DNA of 64,000 nt from CADCWN01 sp046328475 (lineage in GTDB: Bacteria; Chloroflexota; Chloroflexia; Thermomicrobiales; CADCWN01). The notes below the pieces were generated by a model, which saw only the letters and a list, made by a program, of their open reading frames with translations, did not search any database and was not told where the DNA came from. Location: contig JAXLWN010000023.1 in NCBI GenBank assembly GCA_046328475.1, forward strand, positions 1 through 64,000. Reading direction: 5' to 3'. Position numbers and translations under genes: made by a program. Shown in pieces: positions 8,581-17,238 of the stretch. Position 1 is the first letter of the stretch, and the number at the start of each line of letters is the position of its first letter.

Positions 8581-10473
8581 TCACTCAATCAGGCCGAGCT
8601 TGCGGAGATCCTGCTCGCTGCGGGGGGCGACGCGGACGGTGTGTTCGTTGCGGTAGGTGACCATGCCGGGGCCAGCGCCCTTGATCTTGCGCACGTCGCG
8701 GCGGGCGGCGTGGTCCACTTCGACGCGCCCCGATTCGCGGTTGGCGCTGTAGTAGGCGGCCAGTTCGGCGGCGGCTTGCAGGATGGCCTCGTCGGTGCGA
8801 CCGCCGGACCACTTGACGATGACGTGCGAGCCGGGCACGCCACGGCTGTGCAGCCAGATGTCGTCCGGCCCGGCGATGTCGAAGGTGACGGCGTCGTTCT
8901 GCGAGCCGGAGTGGCCGATGAAAAGTTGGTGCCCGCCGCGCGTGCGCAAGACCTGGGGGCGCGCGGGCTTACCGCCGCCCTTCGGCTTCGGCGGTCGCTT
9001 GCCGCCCTTCGTCTGCTCGCCCGTTCGCCCGTTCGCCCGTTCGCCCGTTCGCCACTCCTGCCACTCGCGGTCGATGGCCTCGATCGCGGCGTAGCCGTCC
9101 GCGAGGCGGAGGAAGGTGAGGAGCTGGTCGAGGTAGGCGATGGTGGTGCGGGCTTCCTCCAGCAGCGCCGGGACGTTGGCGGCGGCGCTTTGCGCCTTGC
9201 GATAGCGCTCGAAGTAGTCCTGCGCGTTCTCGCTCGGGGTGCGGGCGGGGTCGATGGGGACGACGAGGTCATCGGCGACCAACTCCGTTTGGCCCGGGGT
9301 CATCGACCAGGCGTAGGCGTAGATCGCCTCGCCCCAGCGCCGCCAGCGCTCGGCGGCGGCTGCGCGCTCGGCTTCGGCCAGCAACGCCCGTTCGCGCGCG
9401 GCGACGCGGTCGCGCTCCTGGCGGATCGTCGCGGCGATGGTCTCCTTGCGCTGCCCGTGCGCCTGCACCTGGGCGGTCGCGCCGAAGAACCGCTCCACCA
9501 GCGCCGAGGGGCTGGCGATGCGCTCCTCGGTCAGGTCGCGGAGGTGGAAGAGGGGGAACGGCGAGAAGAATTGCGGACTGCGGACTGCGGATTGCGGATT
9601 GCCCTCGTCGTCGGTTAGCTCGATCGTCTCGCTGTACAGGCAGGGGGACCATGCGCCGGTGCGGAGGGGGGCGAGGAGTTCGTCGAGGGCGCGGCGCAGG
9701 GCGGCTTCGTGTCCGGTGGCGTCGGCGGCGCGGGCAGCGGCGGTGCCGAGGGCGCGGAAGGCGGCCTCGCGCGCGACCTGGGGGCTGAGGCCGCGCAGCT
9801 TGTTGACGAGCAGGTTTGCCACGGTGGTTTTTGGATCGGCGGCGAGGAATGCGCCGAGTTCGGTGGCGCTGACCATCTGTGGGTCGGCTTTCTCTTGCGG
9901 CGGCACCGGGACGTAGTTGAGTTTCGGCAGGATCGGGCGCACGCGGCTGAGGCGCGAGGGGACGCGCTTGGCGCTGTCCATCACCAGCCCCTCGTCGTCG
10001 ATCAGGATGAGATTGCTGTGGCGGCCCATGATCTCGACCGCCAGCGTCGTCTCGATCAGGTCGCCGTCGAGCAGGGTGTCGTCGTCATCGTCCAGCTCGG
10101 TCGTCTCGGCGGGCGGCTCGGCGGTGCCGGTGGGGACGAACTTGGCGAAGCGGAGGAAGGCGACGCGCTCCAGGCGCGAGGGCTGGTAGATGCGGACCAG
10201 CCGTGCGCCGCGCGCGTACTTGCGGAGCAGCAGCAGCAGCGGCGTCACGCGCGAGGCGTCGCCGGTGAGCTTGCCCACGCCATCGGTGTCGCCGACGAGG
10301 TGCAGGCGCGGCTCGCGCGCGTCGGCGCTGACGAGCAACTGGTAGCGCCGCCCGGCGTAGATCTCGAAGCCGATGGTCAGCGGATCGAGCAGCAGGACGC
10401 GCTGCACCTTGCCATCGAGGATGGTGTCGTTCAGCTCGTCAACGATTGCGGCGAGCATCAGGGCGTCGTACAT
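8581..10473 (-). CDS. rqcH: NFACT-family ribosome quality-control protein (RqcH/FbpA)
   Basis: A 630-residue NFACT protein. Bacterial RqcH binds obstructed 50S subunits and directs C-terminal alanine tailing of stalled peptides. The order is typical: NFACT-N at residues 1 to about 230 (MYDALMLAAIVDELND start), helix-hairpin-helix and coiled coil in the middle (about 330-470), and the C-terminal NFACT-R domain with GGHQLFIGHSG, DDIWLHSRGVPGSHVI and VDHAARRDVRKIKG. Two stretches of the coding sequence are repeat-derived: heptads at 9571-9601, read as PQSAVRSPQF, and octads at 9018-9053, read as a GRTGE-type run. Both keep frame and fall in linker regions, so function is probably retained. Confidence 0.93.
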   Translation of the reverse strand: MYDALMLAAIVDELNDTILDGKVQRVLLLDPLTIGFEIYAGRRYQLLVSADAREPRLHLVGDTDGVGKLTGDASRVTPLLLLLRKYARGARLVRIYQPSRLERVAFLRFAKFVPTGTAEPPAETTELDDDDDTLLDGDLIETTLAVEIMGRHSNLILIDDEGLVMDSAKRVPSRLSRVRPILPKLNYVPVPPQEKADPQMVSATELGAFLAADPKTTVANLLVNKLRGLSPQVAREAAFRALGTAAARAADATGHEAALRRALDELLAPLRTGAWSPCLYSETIELTDDEGNPQSAVRSPQFFSPFPLFHLRDLTEERIASPSALVERFFGATAQVQAHGQRKETIAATIRQERDRVAARERALLAEAERAAAAERWRRWGEAIYAYAWSMTPGQTELVADDLVVPIDPARTPSENAQDYFERYRKAQSAAANVPALLEEARTTIAYLDQLLTFLRLADGYAAIEAIDREWQEWRTGERANGRTGEQTKGGKRPPKPKGGGKPARPQVLRTRGGHQLFIGHSGSQNDAVTFDIAGPDDIWLHSRGVPGSHVIVKWSGGRTDEAILQAAAELAAYYSANRESGRVEVDHAARRDVRKIKGAGPGMVTYRNEHTVRVAPRSEQDLRKLGLIE

Positions 10474-10574
10474 GGTTCCCTATCCCAAATAGCGCATCCC
10501 CGGCGGTCGGTGCGCCGAGGTAAGGGGGAGTATACCCACGATAGGCTCGCTGGGCATGGTGGAGCGCCGATGTG

Positions 10575-12065
10575 CTATGTCCTGCGTGGTTGGGTGGGCG
10601 GCATCGGCGGCATCTTACCCGGCGGGAAGCCCATTGGGTGCGGCTGGAACGATTGCGGCGGTTCGCCGGGTACGTGGAAGCCGAGCAGGCGCTGGGCCAG
10701 CCGACCGCCCTCGGCCAGTTCCGCGAGGGCGGCGTCGATGTGCGCGGCGGTGACCGTCATGCCCGCGCCGTCGGCGGCGGCGAAAATCGCCGCCTTGCGG
10801 AGCAGTTCCTTGATGTAGGCGGGGCTGGCACCGTCGGTGCGCTGTACTAGCGCCTCTAGATCGGCATCTTGCACGTCGAGGCCATGCGCATACAGGTTGA
10901 GCAGGCGGCGGCGACCGGCGGCATCGGGCAGAGGGAGTTCGACGGCAAGATCGATTCGCCCTGGACGTGCGGCCAGGGCCGGTTCGAGGATCTCAGGACG
11001 GTTGGTGGTCAGGACGAAGATGACGTCGCAGTCGTCGCGCAGGCCGTCCATCTCGTTGAGCAGTTCGAACAGCAGCGGCCCGCCCGCGAAGGGTCGGTTA
11101 CGCTCCTCGGCGATCAGGTCAACATCTTCGAGCACGACCATCGCCGGGGCGAGCGTGCGGGCGAACTGAGCGACGGCCTTGAAGAGTCCCATCCCGATTC
11201 CGGTTGTGAGGATGGTCGTGCGACTGGGCATGCGGCCGACCAGGTGCATCACGGTGAGCGTCTTGCCGACTCCGGGCGGCCCATACATCAGCAGGCCGCG
11301 CTTTAGCGAACGCCCGGCGGCCAGCAGCTGCTCGGCGTGCTCGGCGAAGGTGATCGTGTGCCGCTCGATGCGCTCCAGCACGCCGTCGGGCAGCACAACA
11401 TCGTCGCGCCCGACGTTCGGCAGGTTGTGGAAGGCGACGAGCGACTGTGGCCCCGGCCCGAATTGCCCCGGTGAGATCGAGATGACCTCCCCCCGATAGA
11501 CATTGCGCCTGGCCATCGTCTCGACCAGTTCGGCTAGGAAGGCCTGCGCCGCCTCGCGATCCGCCGCCAGGACCTCGACGCGCACCTTCGGCCGTGGTCC
11601 ATGCTCGGAAGGACCGGTCACCAGCGCGACCAGCCGTGAGTCACCCTCGGCGATCAGGTGCAGACCGATCTGCACGCAGGTGAGGATGCGGCCCCGCGCG
11701 AGGTGGAAATTGACGTAATCAACAGGACCCTCGGTGAGCGGTGGGACGTTCGGGTTCCCGCGCCGACTTATCAGATCGGAGAGGCCAAAAACCATGAAAC
11801 GCTTGTTGTCGGCCGCGACCCCGACGATCTCCGCTCGACGCCCCGGTACCTCCAGGTAGGTATCGAGCGCAACCTGGACGTTGGGATGCTCAAAAACGTC
11901 GAACTCCTCGGAGACCACAGGGAGTTGGGTGGGATCGGTCCCGAGGTGCGCCCGCAAGCGCTCAAGCAGCGGACTTGTCGGTGGGGACGCTGCGGCGACG
12001 ACAGCGTCCATGAATGCCTTGAATGCGGTGCCGAACTGGGCCGGGGAGAGGTCGTGGTCAGCCAT
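10575..12065 (-). CDS. AAA+ ATPase, CDC48/FtsH-like fold
   Basis: A 496-residue ATPase. The N-terminal ~240 residues are an unassigned domain. The AAA+ module follows with Walker A GPPGVGKT (about residue 265), Walker B MVVLEDVD, sensor-1 region LTTNRPEILEPAL and an arginine-finger-like ARPGRID, then a lid domain and a Pro-rich tail (PPGKMPPMPPTQP). The motifs match the classical AAA clade, so it should form an ATP-driven ring acting on a protein or nucleoprotein. The substrate is not evident. It lies 23 bp downstream of the DinB-like gene on the same strand, so the two may be co-transcribed. Confidence 0.85.
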   Translation of the reverse strand: MADHDLSPAQFGTAFKAFMDAVVAAASPPTSPLLERLRAHLGTDPTQLPVVSEEFDVFEHPNVQVALDTYLEVPGRRAEIVGVAADNKRFMVFGLSDLISRRGNPNVPPLTEGPVDYVNFHLARGRILTCVQIGLHLIAEGDSRLVALVTGPSEHGPRPKVRVEVLAADREAAQAFLAELVETMARRNVYRGEVISISPGQFGPGPQSLVAFHNLPNVGRDDVVLPDGVLERIERHTITFAEHAEQLLAAGRSLKRGLLMYGPPGVGKTLTVMHLVGRMPSRTTILTTGIGMGLFKAVAQFARTLAPAMVVLEDVDLIAEERNRPFAGGPLLFELLNEMDGLRDDCDVIFVLTTNRPEILEPALAARPGRIDLAVELPLPDAAGRRRLLNLYAHGLDVQDADLEALVQRTDGASPAYIKELLRKAAIFAAADGAGMTVTAAHIDAALAELAEGGRLAQRLLGFHVPGEPPQSFQPHPMGFPPGKMPPMPPTQPRRT

Positions 12066-12088
12066 CAGGTCCCTCCTCCGTTCTGTCG

Positions 12089-12607
12089 CTATCTCGCGAC
12101 GCTTTCAACAACACTGTTTTGCTGCGCGAAGAGATAGTCGAGCAAATCCTGGCCGATGGTCGGTGCGCCGAGGCGGTGGAGTCCGGCGCAGATCTGCGCC
12201 CGGTGGTCGGTGCTGTGGTTGAGAACCTGGGCGATTGCCTGATAGACCTTGATCGGCTGCCGCCCCTCGGTCCAGAACTCGGGCCGCACGTCGCGCGCTA
12301 GCTCGCCGGGTGTCACGCGGGCGAGGTAGGCGCGGATCATCGCGGCGGTGGCGTCCCACTGCGCGCGGATCGCCTCGCGGGTGGTCAACTGGTCGAGGTT
12401 GAGGAAGTGGAGTTCGCCGGTGCTGAGGTAGGTGAACCACCAGTGCTCGACGGAGAGGGTATGGACAAGTTGGTCGTGGATCGAGCCGACCGAATAGTGG
12501 AGATCTTGGTCGAATGCTTCGTCCGAAAGTTGCCTGACACAGTCCCAAACCTGACCGTGCGCCCAGCAGTCGTACTCGAAAAGCTCTGCGAAATACTGCC
12601 CGCCCAT
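12089..12607 (-). CDS. DinB-like four-helix metalloprotein
   Basis: A 172-residue protein of the DinB/YfiT superfamily, four-helix bundles that bind a divalent metal and often act as thiol-dependent transferases or have unknown roles. Expected His positions are visible in SIHDQLVHTLSVEHWW (about residues 42-57) and in the late LNHSTDHRAQI (about 130-140). ATG start with GGGAGGT upstream. It precedes the AAA+ ATPase gene with 23 bp between them. The specific substrate cannot be told. Confidence 0.85.
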   Translation of the reverse strand: MGGQYFAELFEYDCWAHGQVWDCVRQLSDEAFDQDLHYSVGSIHDQLVHTLSVEHWWFTYLSTGELHFLNLDQLTTREAIRAQWDATAAMIRAYLARVTPGELARDVRPEFWTEGRQPIKVYQAIAQVLNHSTDHRAQICAGLHRLGAPTIGQDLLDYLFAQQNSVVESVAR

Positions 12608-12711
12608 CGCTACCTCCCGTCAAACAGATGTTCGTTTTGCGTGGACAAGGGTAACACACCACGTCGCAAGCGACAGGGCTAATTTGCAACTCAATACCGT
12701 AATCCGCTGCG

Positions 12712-13905
12712 TCAGCGCACGGCTAGCGCGATGACGCGCGTGACCTGCTCGTCGCTGAAGTTGTCGTCGCTGAGGAGGAGGAGCAAGCGGCGGCCATCTG
12801 GAAGGGTGGGGCCGAGCGACAGGGCTTCGAAGTTGTCGAGGAGTGGATTGGGTTGCTTCGCGGGGTGGGTGGCTCCGCTCGGGGGGCAGTTGGCGAGGTC
12901 TACCAGGAGGTCTTTCTTCAGCGGGGTGAGGCCGGGGTCGTTGAGGCTGGGGCGGTCGGTCACGTCGGTCGCGCCCGCTAACGAGACGCGGTAGACGCGG
13001 ATAGTGTTGCCGATGCCGGGGATGAAGCCCCGTTCCAGCACCAGGAGATCGGTGTCGCTCAGCGCGATCAGGTCGGCGACGCCCTGGACCGGCTCGGCGA
13101 CGTAATAGAACTGGGCGGCGGGGGCGAAGTTGCCGTCGGCGGCGCGGTCGTAGCGCAGGAGGCGCAGGCGGGCGCTCAGGATGCCGGTGAAGCCGTCGGC
13201 GGCGAGCGGACCCTCCACGGCGGTGAAGAAGGCTTGCCCGCCGGGGACGACGCTCAGGCTCTCGAAGGTCTGGTTCTCGGTCGCCTCGCCGTTCGGCTTG
13301 ACCACGAAGCGTGACGGCACCGGCAGGGTGCTTAGGAGGTGTCCATCGGGTGCGAAGCGCGGGATCGACGGCTCGGTCTCGGAGGAGACGAGCAATTCGC
13401 CGTCGGGGAGCAGCGCCACACCTTCGCCGTCGAGATTCCGCCCCGGTGAACGGCTGCCCGTTCTCGTCGCGCAGCGTGGTGACGGCGTCGATAGCTGGCG
13501 TGCCGAGCGTGCCGCTGGTGAGCGGCAGGCGCAGGGTGTAGAAGCGCGCCGACGTGGTGCCCTGGTTGTCGGTGAGCGCGTAGTAGACGCCGCGCGAGGC
13601 ATCGTAGGTCAGCGCCGAGAGGCCGCCGACGGCGGTGTTGCCGAATTGCGTCTTGTTCAGCCCGTCCGAGAAGCCGAGGAAATCGACGCCGGGGGCACGA
13701 CGCGGCGTTGGATGGGGCGGTGGGCAGGGCCGAGATCGTCGTGGGTGGCGTGCCGGTGGCGGGAGGCACGGTTGGTGGCACGATCGCCAGAGTAGCTGAG
13801 GATGTGGGGAGGCGATGGTCGGCGATGGTGGCGGCGGACGGCGCGACTGTCGGCGTTGCGGTCCCGTGCAGGCGGCGAGGAAGGCGAGGATCAGGAGGAG
13901 CGCAC
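12712..13905 (-). pseudogene. Esterase-like phytase-domain lipoprotein, frameshifted
   Basis: The intact parts match the phytase-like esterase family: DFLGFSDGLNKTQFGN, GGLSALTYDASRGVYYALTD, NLDGEGVALLPDGELLVSSE, FESLSVVPGG and DNFEALSLGP in the expected order. The N-terminus is a lipoprotein signal ending in LAAC, followed by a T/P/A-rich linker. The reading frame changes at about 13440, 13693 and 13868, and probably again just after the proposed GTG start at 13905. The conserved blocks continue across each break, so single-base indels (in the assembly or in nature) are likely rather than old decay. If intact it would be an exported, membrane-anchored hydrolase. Confidence 0.75.
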
Positions 13906-13910
13906 GATGA

Positions 13911-14004
13911 TGGTAGGGGCAGGTTCCCAACCCGCCCGGCGCGGCATGGCGATTGTGTAGGCACCAGCCATCCATGCGGGCGGGTCATTGACCTGCCCCT
14001 ACCA
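13911..14004. repeat. Inverted repeat upstream of the phytase-like gene
   Basis: Perfect 14-bp outer arms TGGTAGGGGCAGGT (13911-13924) and ACCTGCCCCTACCA (13991-14004). Inner arms CCCGCCCG (13931-13938) and CGGGCGGG (13977-13984) extend the pairing. Its sequence is not heptad-based. It lies just 5' of the proposed phytase-like start and could be another dispersed palindromic element. Confidence 0.75.
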
Positions 14005-14031
14005 GCGCTCATCATTACCCCCACCAAAGCG

Positions 14032-14064
14032 CGAGGCCCCCGGCACATCGCTCCGGGGGCCTCG
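14032..14064. terminator. Strong GC hairpin after the FNR gene
   Basis: CGAGGCCCCCGG (14032-14043) pairs perfectly with CCGGGGGCCTCG (14053-14064) around a 9-nt loop. A T-rich TCTTTCTCCT follows on the plus strand. It lies 46 bp past the FNR stop on the minus strand, with a heptad run (TCGTTAC units, 14077-14100) between. It is likely a rho-independent-type terminator separating FNR from the phytase-like gene. Confidence 0.7.
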
Positions 14065-14109
14065 TCTTTCTCCTCGTTACTCGTTACTCGTTACTCGTCG
14101 CTTCCCTCG

Positions 14110-15171
14110 TCACTGCGTCTTCATCATCGGCAGGTCGAGGTTGGTGGAGTGGGCACCGGCGAGGCGCATCTTCGGGTTGAGGTAGTGGACGGCGTGGTTG
14201 ACGGCGGTGATCGCCTCGTGGAAGCCGGTCGCGATCAGCTTGAACTTGGTCGGGTGGGTGACGATGTCGCCCGCCGCCCAGATGCCCTCGATGTTCGTCG
14301 CCATCGTCAGCGGGTCGGCGGCGATCTGGTTCTTCTGGATGTCGAGGCCCCAGGTCTTCAGCGGACCGAGGTCGGCGACGAAGCCGATGCTCATGATCAT
14401 CGCGTCGACCTCGACCGTGGTCTCCTCTTTGGTCTTGTTGTGGCGGAAGGTGACGGCGCGCAGCTTGCCGTTCTCGCCGTGCAGCGCCGCGCCCTCGCAG
14501 TAGGTGTGGACATCCACGCTGGAGGCCATCATCTGCTCGACCGACTTGGCGTGCGCGCGGAAGTTGTCGCTGCGGTGGATGAGGGTCAGCTTCTCGGCGA
14601 TCGGCTCCAGGGTCAGTGCCCAATCCACCGCCGAGTCGCCGCCGCCGACGATCAGCACGCGCTTGCCGCGATAGACCTCGTTGCGGGTGACGAAGTAGGC
14701 GACATCGCCGGTCGCCTCGAACTCGCCCAGGTTGTCGAGATCGAGCTTCTTCGGCGCGAAGGCCCCGACCCCGGCGCAGATGATCACCGTCCGGCCGTAG
14801 TGGACGCCCTTGTCGGTCGTCAGCTTGAAGAGCTTCTCGTCTTCCAGCTTCTCCAGCTTGTCGCAGCGCTGGTTGAAGTGCATCTGCGGGTTGAATTGCC
14901 CGGCCTGCTGCACCAGATTGGCGATCAGGTCCTTGCCGAGGATGGCGGGGAAGCCGCCGACATCGTAGATGAACTTCTCGGGATACATCGCCGCGACCGC
15001 GCCGCCCGGCTGTTCGAGGCTGTCGATGATGCTGGAGGTCGAGCCGCGCAACCCGGCGTAGAAGGCGGCGAAGAGGCCGGTCGGGCCACCGCCCACAATC
15101 AGCACATCGACCGCGTCGTGTGCTGCCCCGCCCGCGCCGTTGAGGGTCGTCGCGCCGTTCGCTTCGGACAT
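14110..15171 (-). CDS. Ferredoxin/flavodoxin-NADP reductase, type 2 (thioredoxin-reductase-like)
   Basis: A flavoprotein of about 353 residues with the thioredoxin-reductase fold but no CxxC redox pair, as in YumC-type ferredoxin-NADP+ reductases. Visible are the FAD motif VGGGPTGLFAA, the NADPH motif VGGGDSAVDWAL and the C-terminal IWAAGDIV. ATG 15171 is preferred over the upstream in-frame GTG (15183) because AAGGAG lies about 11 nt before the ATG and overlaps the GTG. A palindrome GCCCGCG-ATCGT-CGCGGGC (about 15196-15214) lies just upstream of the ribosome site. The role is electron exchange between NADPH and ferredoxin. Confidence 0.93.
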   Translation of the reverse strand: MSEANGATTLNGAGGAAHDAVDVLIVGGGPTGLFAAFYAGLRGSTSSIIDSLEQPGGAVAAMYPEKFIYDVGGFPAILGKDLIANLVQQAGQFNPQMHFNQRCDKLEKLEDEKLFKLTTDKGVHYGRTVIICAGVGAFAPKKLDLDNLGEFEATGDVAYFVTRNEVYRGKRVLIVGGGDSAVDWALTLEPIAEKLTLIHRSDNFRAHAKSVEQMMASSVDVHTYCEGAALHGENGKLRAVTFRHNKTKEETTVEVDAMIMSIGFVADLGPLKTWGLDIQKNQIAADPLTMATNIEGIWAAGDIVTHPTKFKLIATGFHEAITAVNHAVHYLNPKMRLAGAHSTNLDLPMMKTQ

Positions 15172-15288
15172 ACCGGTCCCCACTCCTTCGTTGTCGCCCG
15201 CGATCGTCGCGGGCTACGGTCTCCACAATTACCCGGAGAGTATACTACGCGGCTTCGCTACGCTGGTTGCCGTGACGCGACTCTGTGG

Positions 15289-15379
15289 GGGCGCTTCGTG
15301 AAGCGCCCGCTGGCCCCAGGCTAACGGTTGCTACTCGGAGCAGGGCGCTTAGCGAAGCGCCCCTACGATTGGGGCCAGC
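15289..15379. repeat. Nested hairpin element upstream of ubiB
   Basis: Two small hairpins with almost the same sequence, GGGCGCTTCGTGAAGCGCCC (15289-15308) and GGGCGCTTAGCGAAGCGCCC (15343-15362). A longer pair GCTGGCCCCA (15309-15318) and TGGGGCCAGC (15370-15379) encloses the second. The whole can fold as a branched structure. It fills part of the 330-bp gap between the divergent FNR and ubiB genes. Confidence 0.8.
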
Positions 15380-15502
15380 AGCCGCAAGTTGCAACTGAGC
15401 AGAAAGTGAGCAGCGTTTGGGCTGTTGATCGGATACCTGCCGGGTGCATAGTGGGGACATCGAGGAATGGTGTGTCGCGCGATCGACCCGAGGAGGATGC
15501 CG

Positions 15503-17113
15503 ATGGCTGCCCTGGCGCAAACTCGCCCCGCCGCGCGCAACGTGCGCCGCTTCGTCGCGCGCCGCGTCTCGCGCCACCCGGAGCGGTATGTCGAGATCAT
15601 GCGCGTGCTGCGCAAGTACCAGCTGTACGAGGTGGTCGCGCAGTTGCGGCAGGTGGCGGGCGACGCGGAGGCGCACCCGCTCCTCTACGATGGCCTGGTG
15701 AATCCGGGCGAGCCCGCCGAGAACCTGGCGAGCGCGCTGGAGGAACTCGGCCCCTGCTTCATCAAGCTCGGGCAACTGCTCAGCACGCGCCCGGATCTGC
15801 TGCCGCCCGACTACATCAGCGCCCTGGCGCGGCTGCAGAAGACGATCCGCCCGGTGCCGAGCGCCGAGATCGTGGCGATTGTCGAGCGCGAACTCGGTGC
15901 GCCGCTGGACGAGCTGTTCGCGGAGTTCGACCGCGTGCCGCTCGCGACCGCCTCGATGGCGCAGGCCCACCGCGCCACACTGCTCGACGGCACGCCCGTC
16001 GTCATCAAGGTGCAGCGACCGGGCGTGCGCCAGCGGATCGTCGCTGACCTGGGGGTGCTGAACGAGGTGGCGCAGCTGGCGACGAAGTACACCAAGCTCG
16101 GGCGGCGCTACGGGCTGGTGCAGATGGTGCGCGAACTGGAGCAGAGCTTGCTCCAGGAACTCGACTTCGCGCAGGAGGGGGACAACACGCGGCGGATCGG
16201 TCGGCAGATCGGCGGCTTCACACTCCTCACCACACCGACCGTCTTCCCGCGTCACACGACCGAGCGCGTCCTGACGCTGAGCTACGTCTGCGGCAGGCAC
16301 CTGGCCGACGTGCCGACCACGCAACTGGCGCAACTCGACAGCAAGGCAATCGCCCGCGATCTCCTCTCGGCCTACCTGAAGCAGATCGTCGTGGATGGCA
16401 TCTTCCACTGCGACCCGCACCCCGGCAACATCCTGCTGACCGAGCGGGGGCAGCTGGCGCTGCTCGATTTCGGGATGGTCGGGCGGCTCGATGCGGGGCA
16501 GAAGGATCACGTCATCCTGCTGCTGCTGGCGTTTGCCGAGCGGCAGGGGGAGCGCGTCGCGGAGACCTACCTGGCGCTGACCGAGGAGCCACAGGGGTTC
16601 GACCGTCGCGCCTTCACGCAGGATGTTTGCGCGCTCGTCAGCCGCTACCACGACATGAGCGGCGGGTGGATGGCGCTCGGCTCGGCGCTGCTCGACCTCG
16701 GCCGCCTCGCCAACACCACCGCGCGCCGGTGCCGACACCGTGCTGACGCTGCTCGGCAAGACAATGCTCAATCTCGACGGCGCGATCCGCGTCCTCTCGC
16801 CCGAACTCGATCCGGTGGAACTGATCCGGGGCTACATGCGCGACGTGATGCAGAAGCGCGTGATGACCAACTCTCGCCCGCGCGCTCGTTCGCCTGGGTG
16901 CTCGACATGAAGCATCTCTTCGAGAACGCCCGCGCGCACCGAACTGATCCTCGACAAAGCTCGCCAGCAGCCAACTCACCGTGCGCCTCGGCCTCGACCC
17001 CCAAACCCGCGCCACGATTGACCGCACGACGACTCGGCTATCCGCGCGCTGGTGCTCAGCGCGATCCTGGTTGGGGCGGGAATGGTACTGAATGCGGTGC
17101 TGCGGCAGAAGAG
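15503..17113 (+). pseudogene. ubiB: UbiB/ABC1-family atypical kinase, frameshifted in its C-terminal third
   Basis: ABC1/AarF/UbiB proteins are membrane-associated atypical kinases or ATPases that support isoprenoid-quinone synthesis. ATG 15503 has AGGAGG (15491-15496) at proper spacing. The kinase core is in one frame to about 16720: FIKLGQLLSTRPDLLP, ATASMAQAHRA, VIKVQRPG, CDPHPGNILL and LLDFGMVGRL. Downstream, family-typical sequence continues in changing frames: ADTVLTLLGKTMLNLDGAI, then FAWVLDMKHLFENAR, then LTVRLGLDPQTRATIDRTT, then a hydrophobic end with SAILVGAGMVLNAVLRQK. At least four indels are needed. The natural stop is unclear because a heptad run begins at about 17109. All key residues are kept, so sequencing indels or recent damage are likely. 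Confidence 0.85.
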
Positions 17114-17200
17114 TAGTCGTCAGTCGTCAGTCGTCAGTCGTCAGGGGAGACCTCACCCCCGTCCTCTCCTCGCGCGGGAGAGGGAGGGGTCGAAAGGGAG
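17109..17200. repeat. Heptad run plus GC-rich hairpin between ubiB and the sensor kinase
   Basis: AGTCGTC-type heptads run from 17109 to 17146. A CTCACCCCCGTCCTCTCC stretch follows with a partly complementary GGGAGAGGGAGGGG (about 17150-17191). The second part resembles the module near 61.65 kb. It separates the convergent ends of ubiB and the sensor kinase. No inverted partner of the heptads was seen nearby. Confidence 0.65.
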
Positions 17201-17238
17201 GTGGGGTAACTACCGCACAATCGCCCTCACGCCCTCGC

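Noticed and set aside
13708..15324. Long plus-strand frame opposite the FNR gene
   Set aside because: Antisense shadow. FAD and NADPH motifs are on the minus strand.
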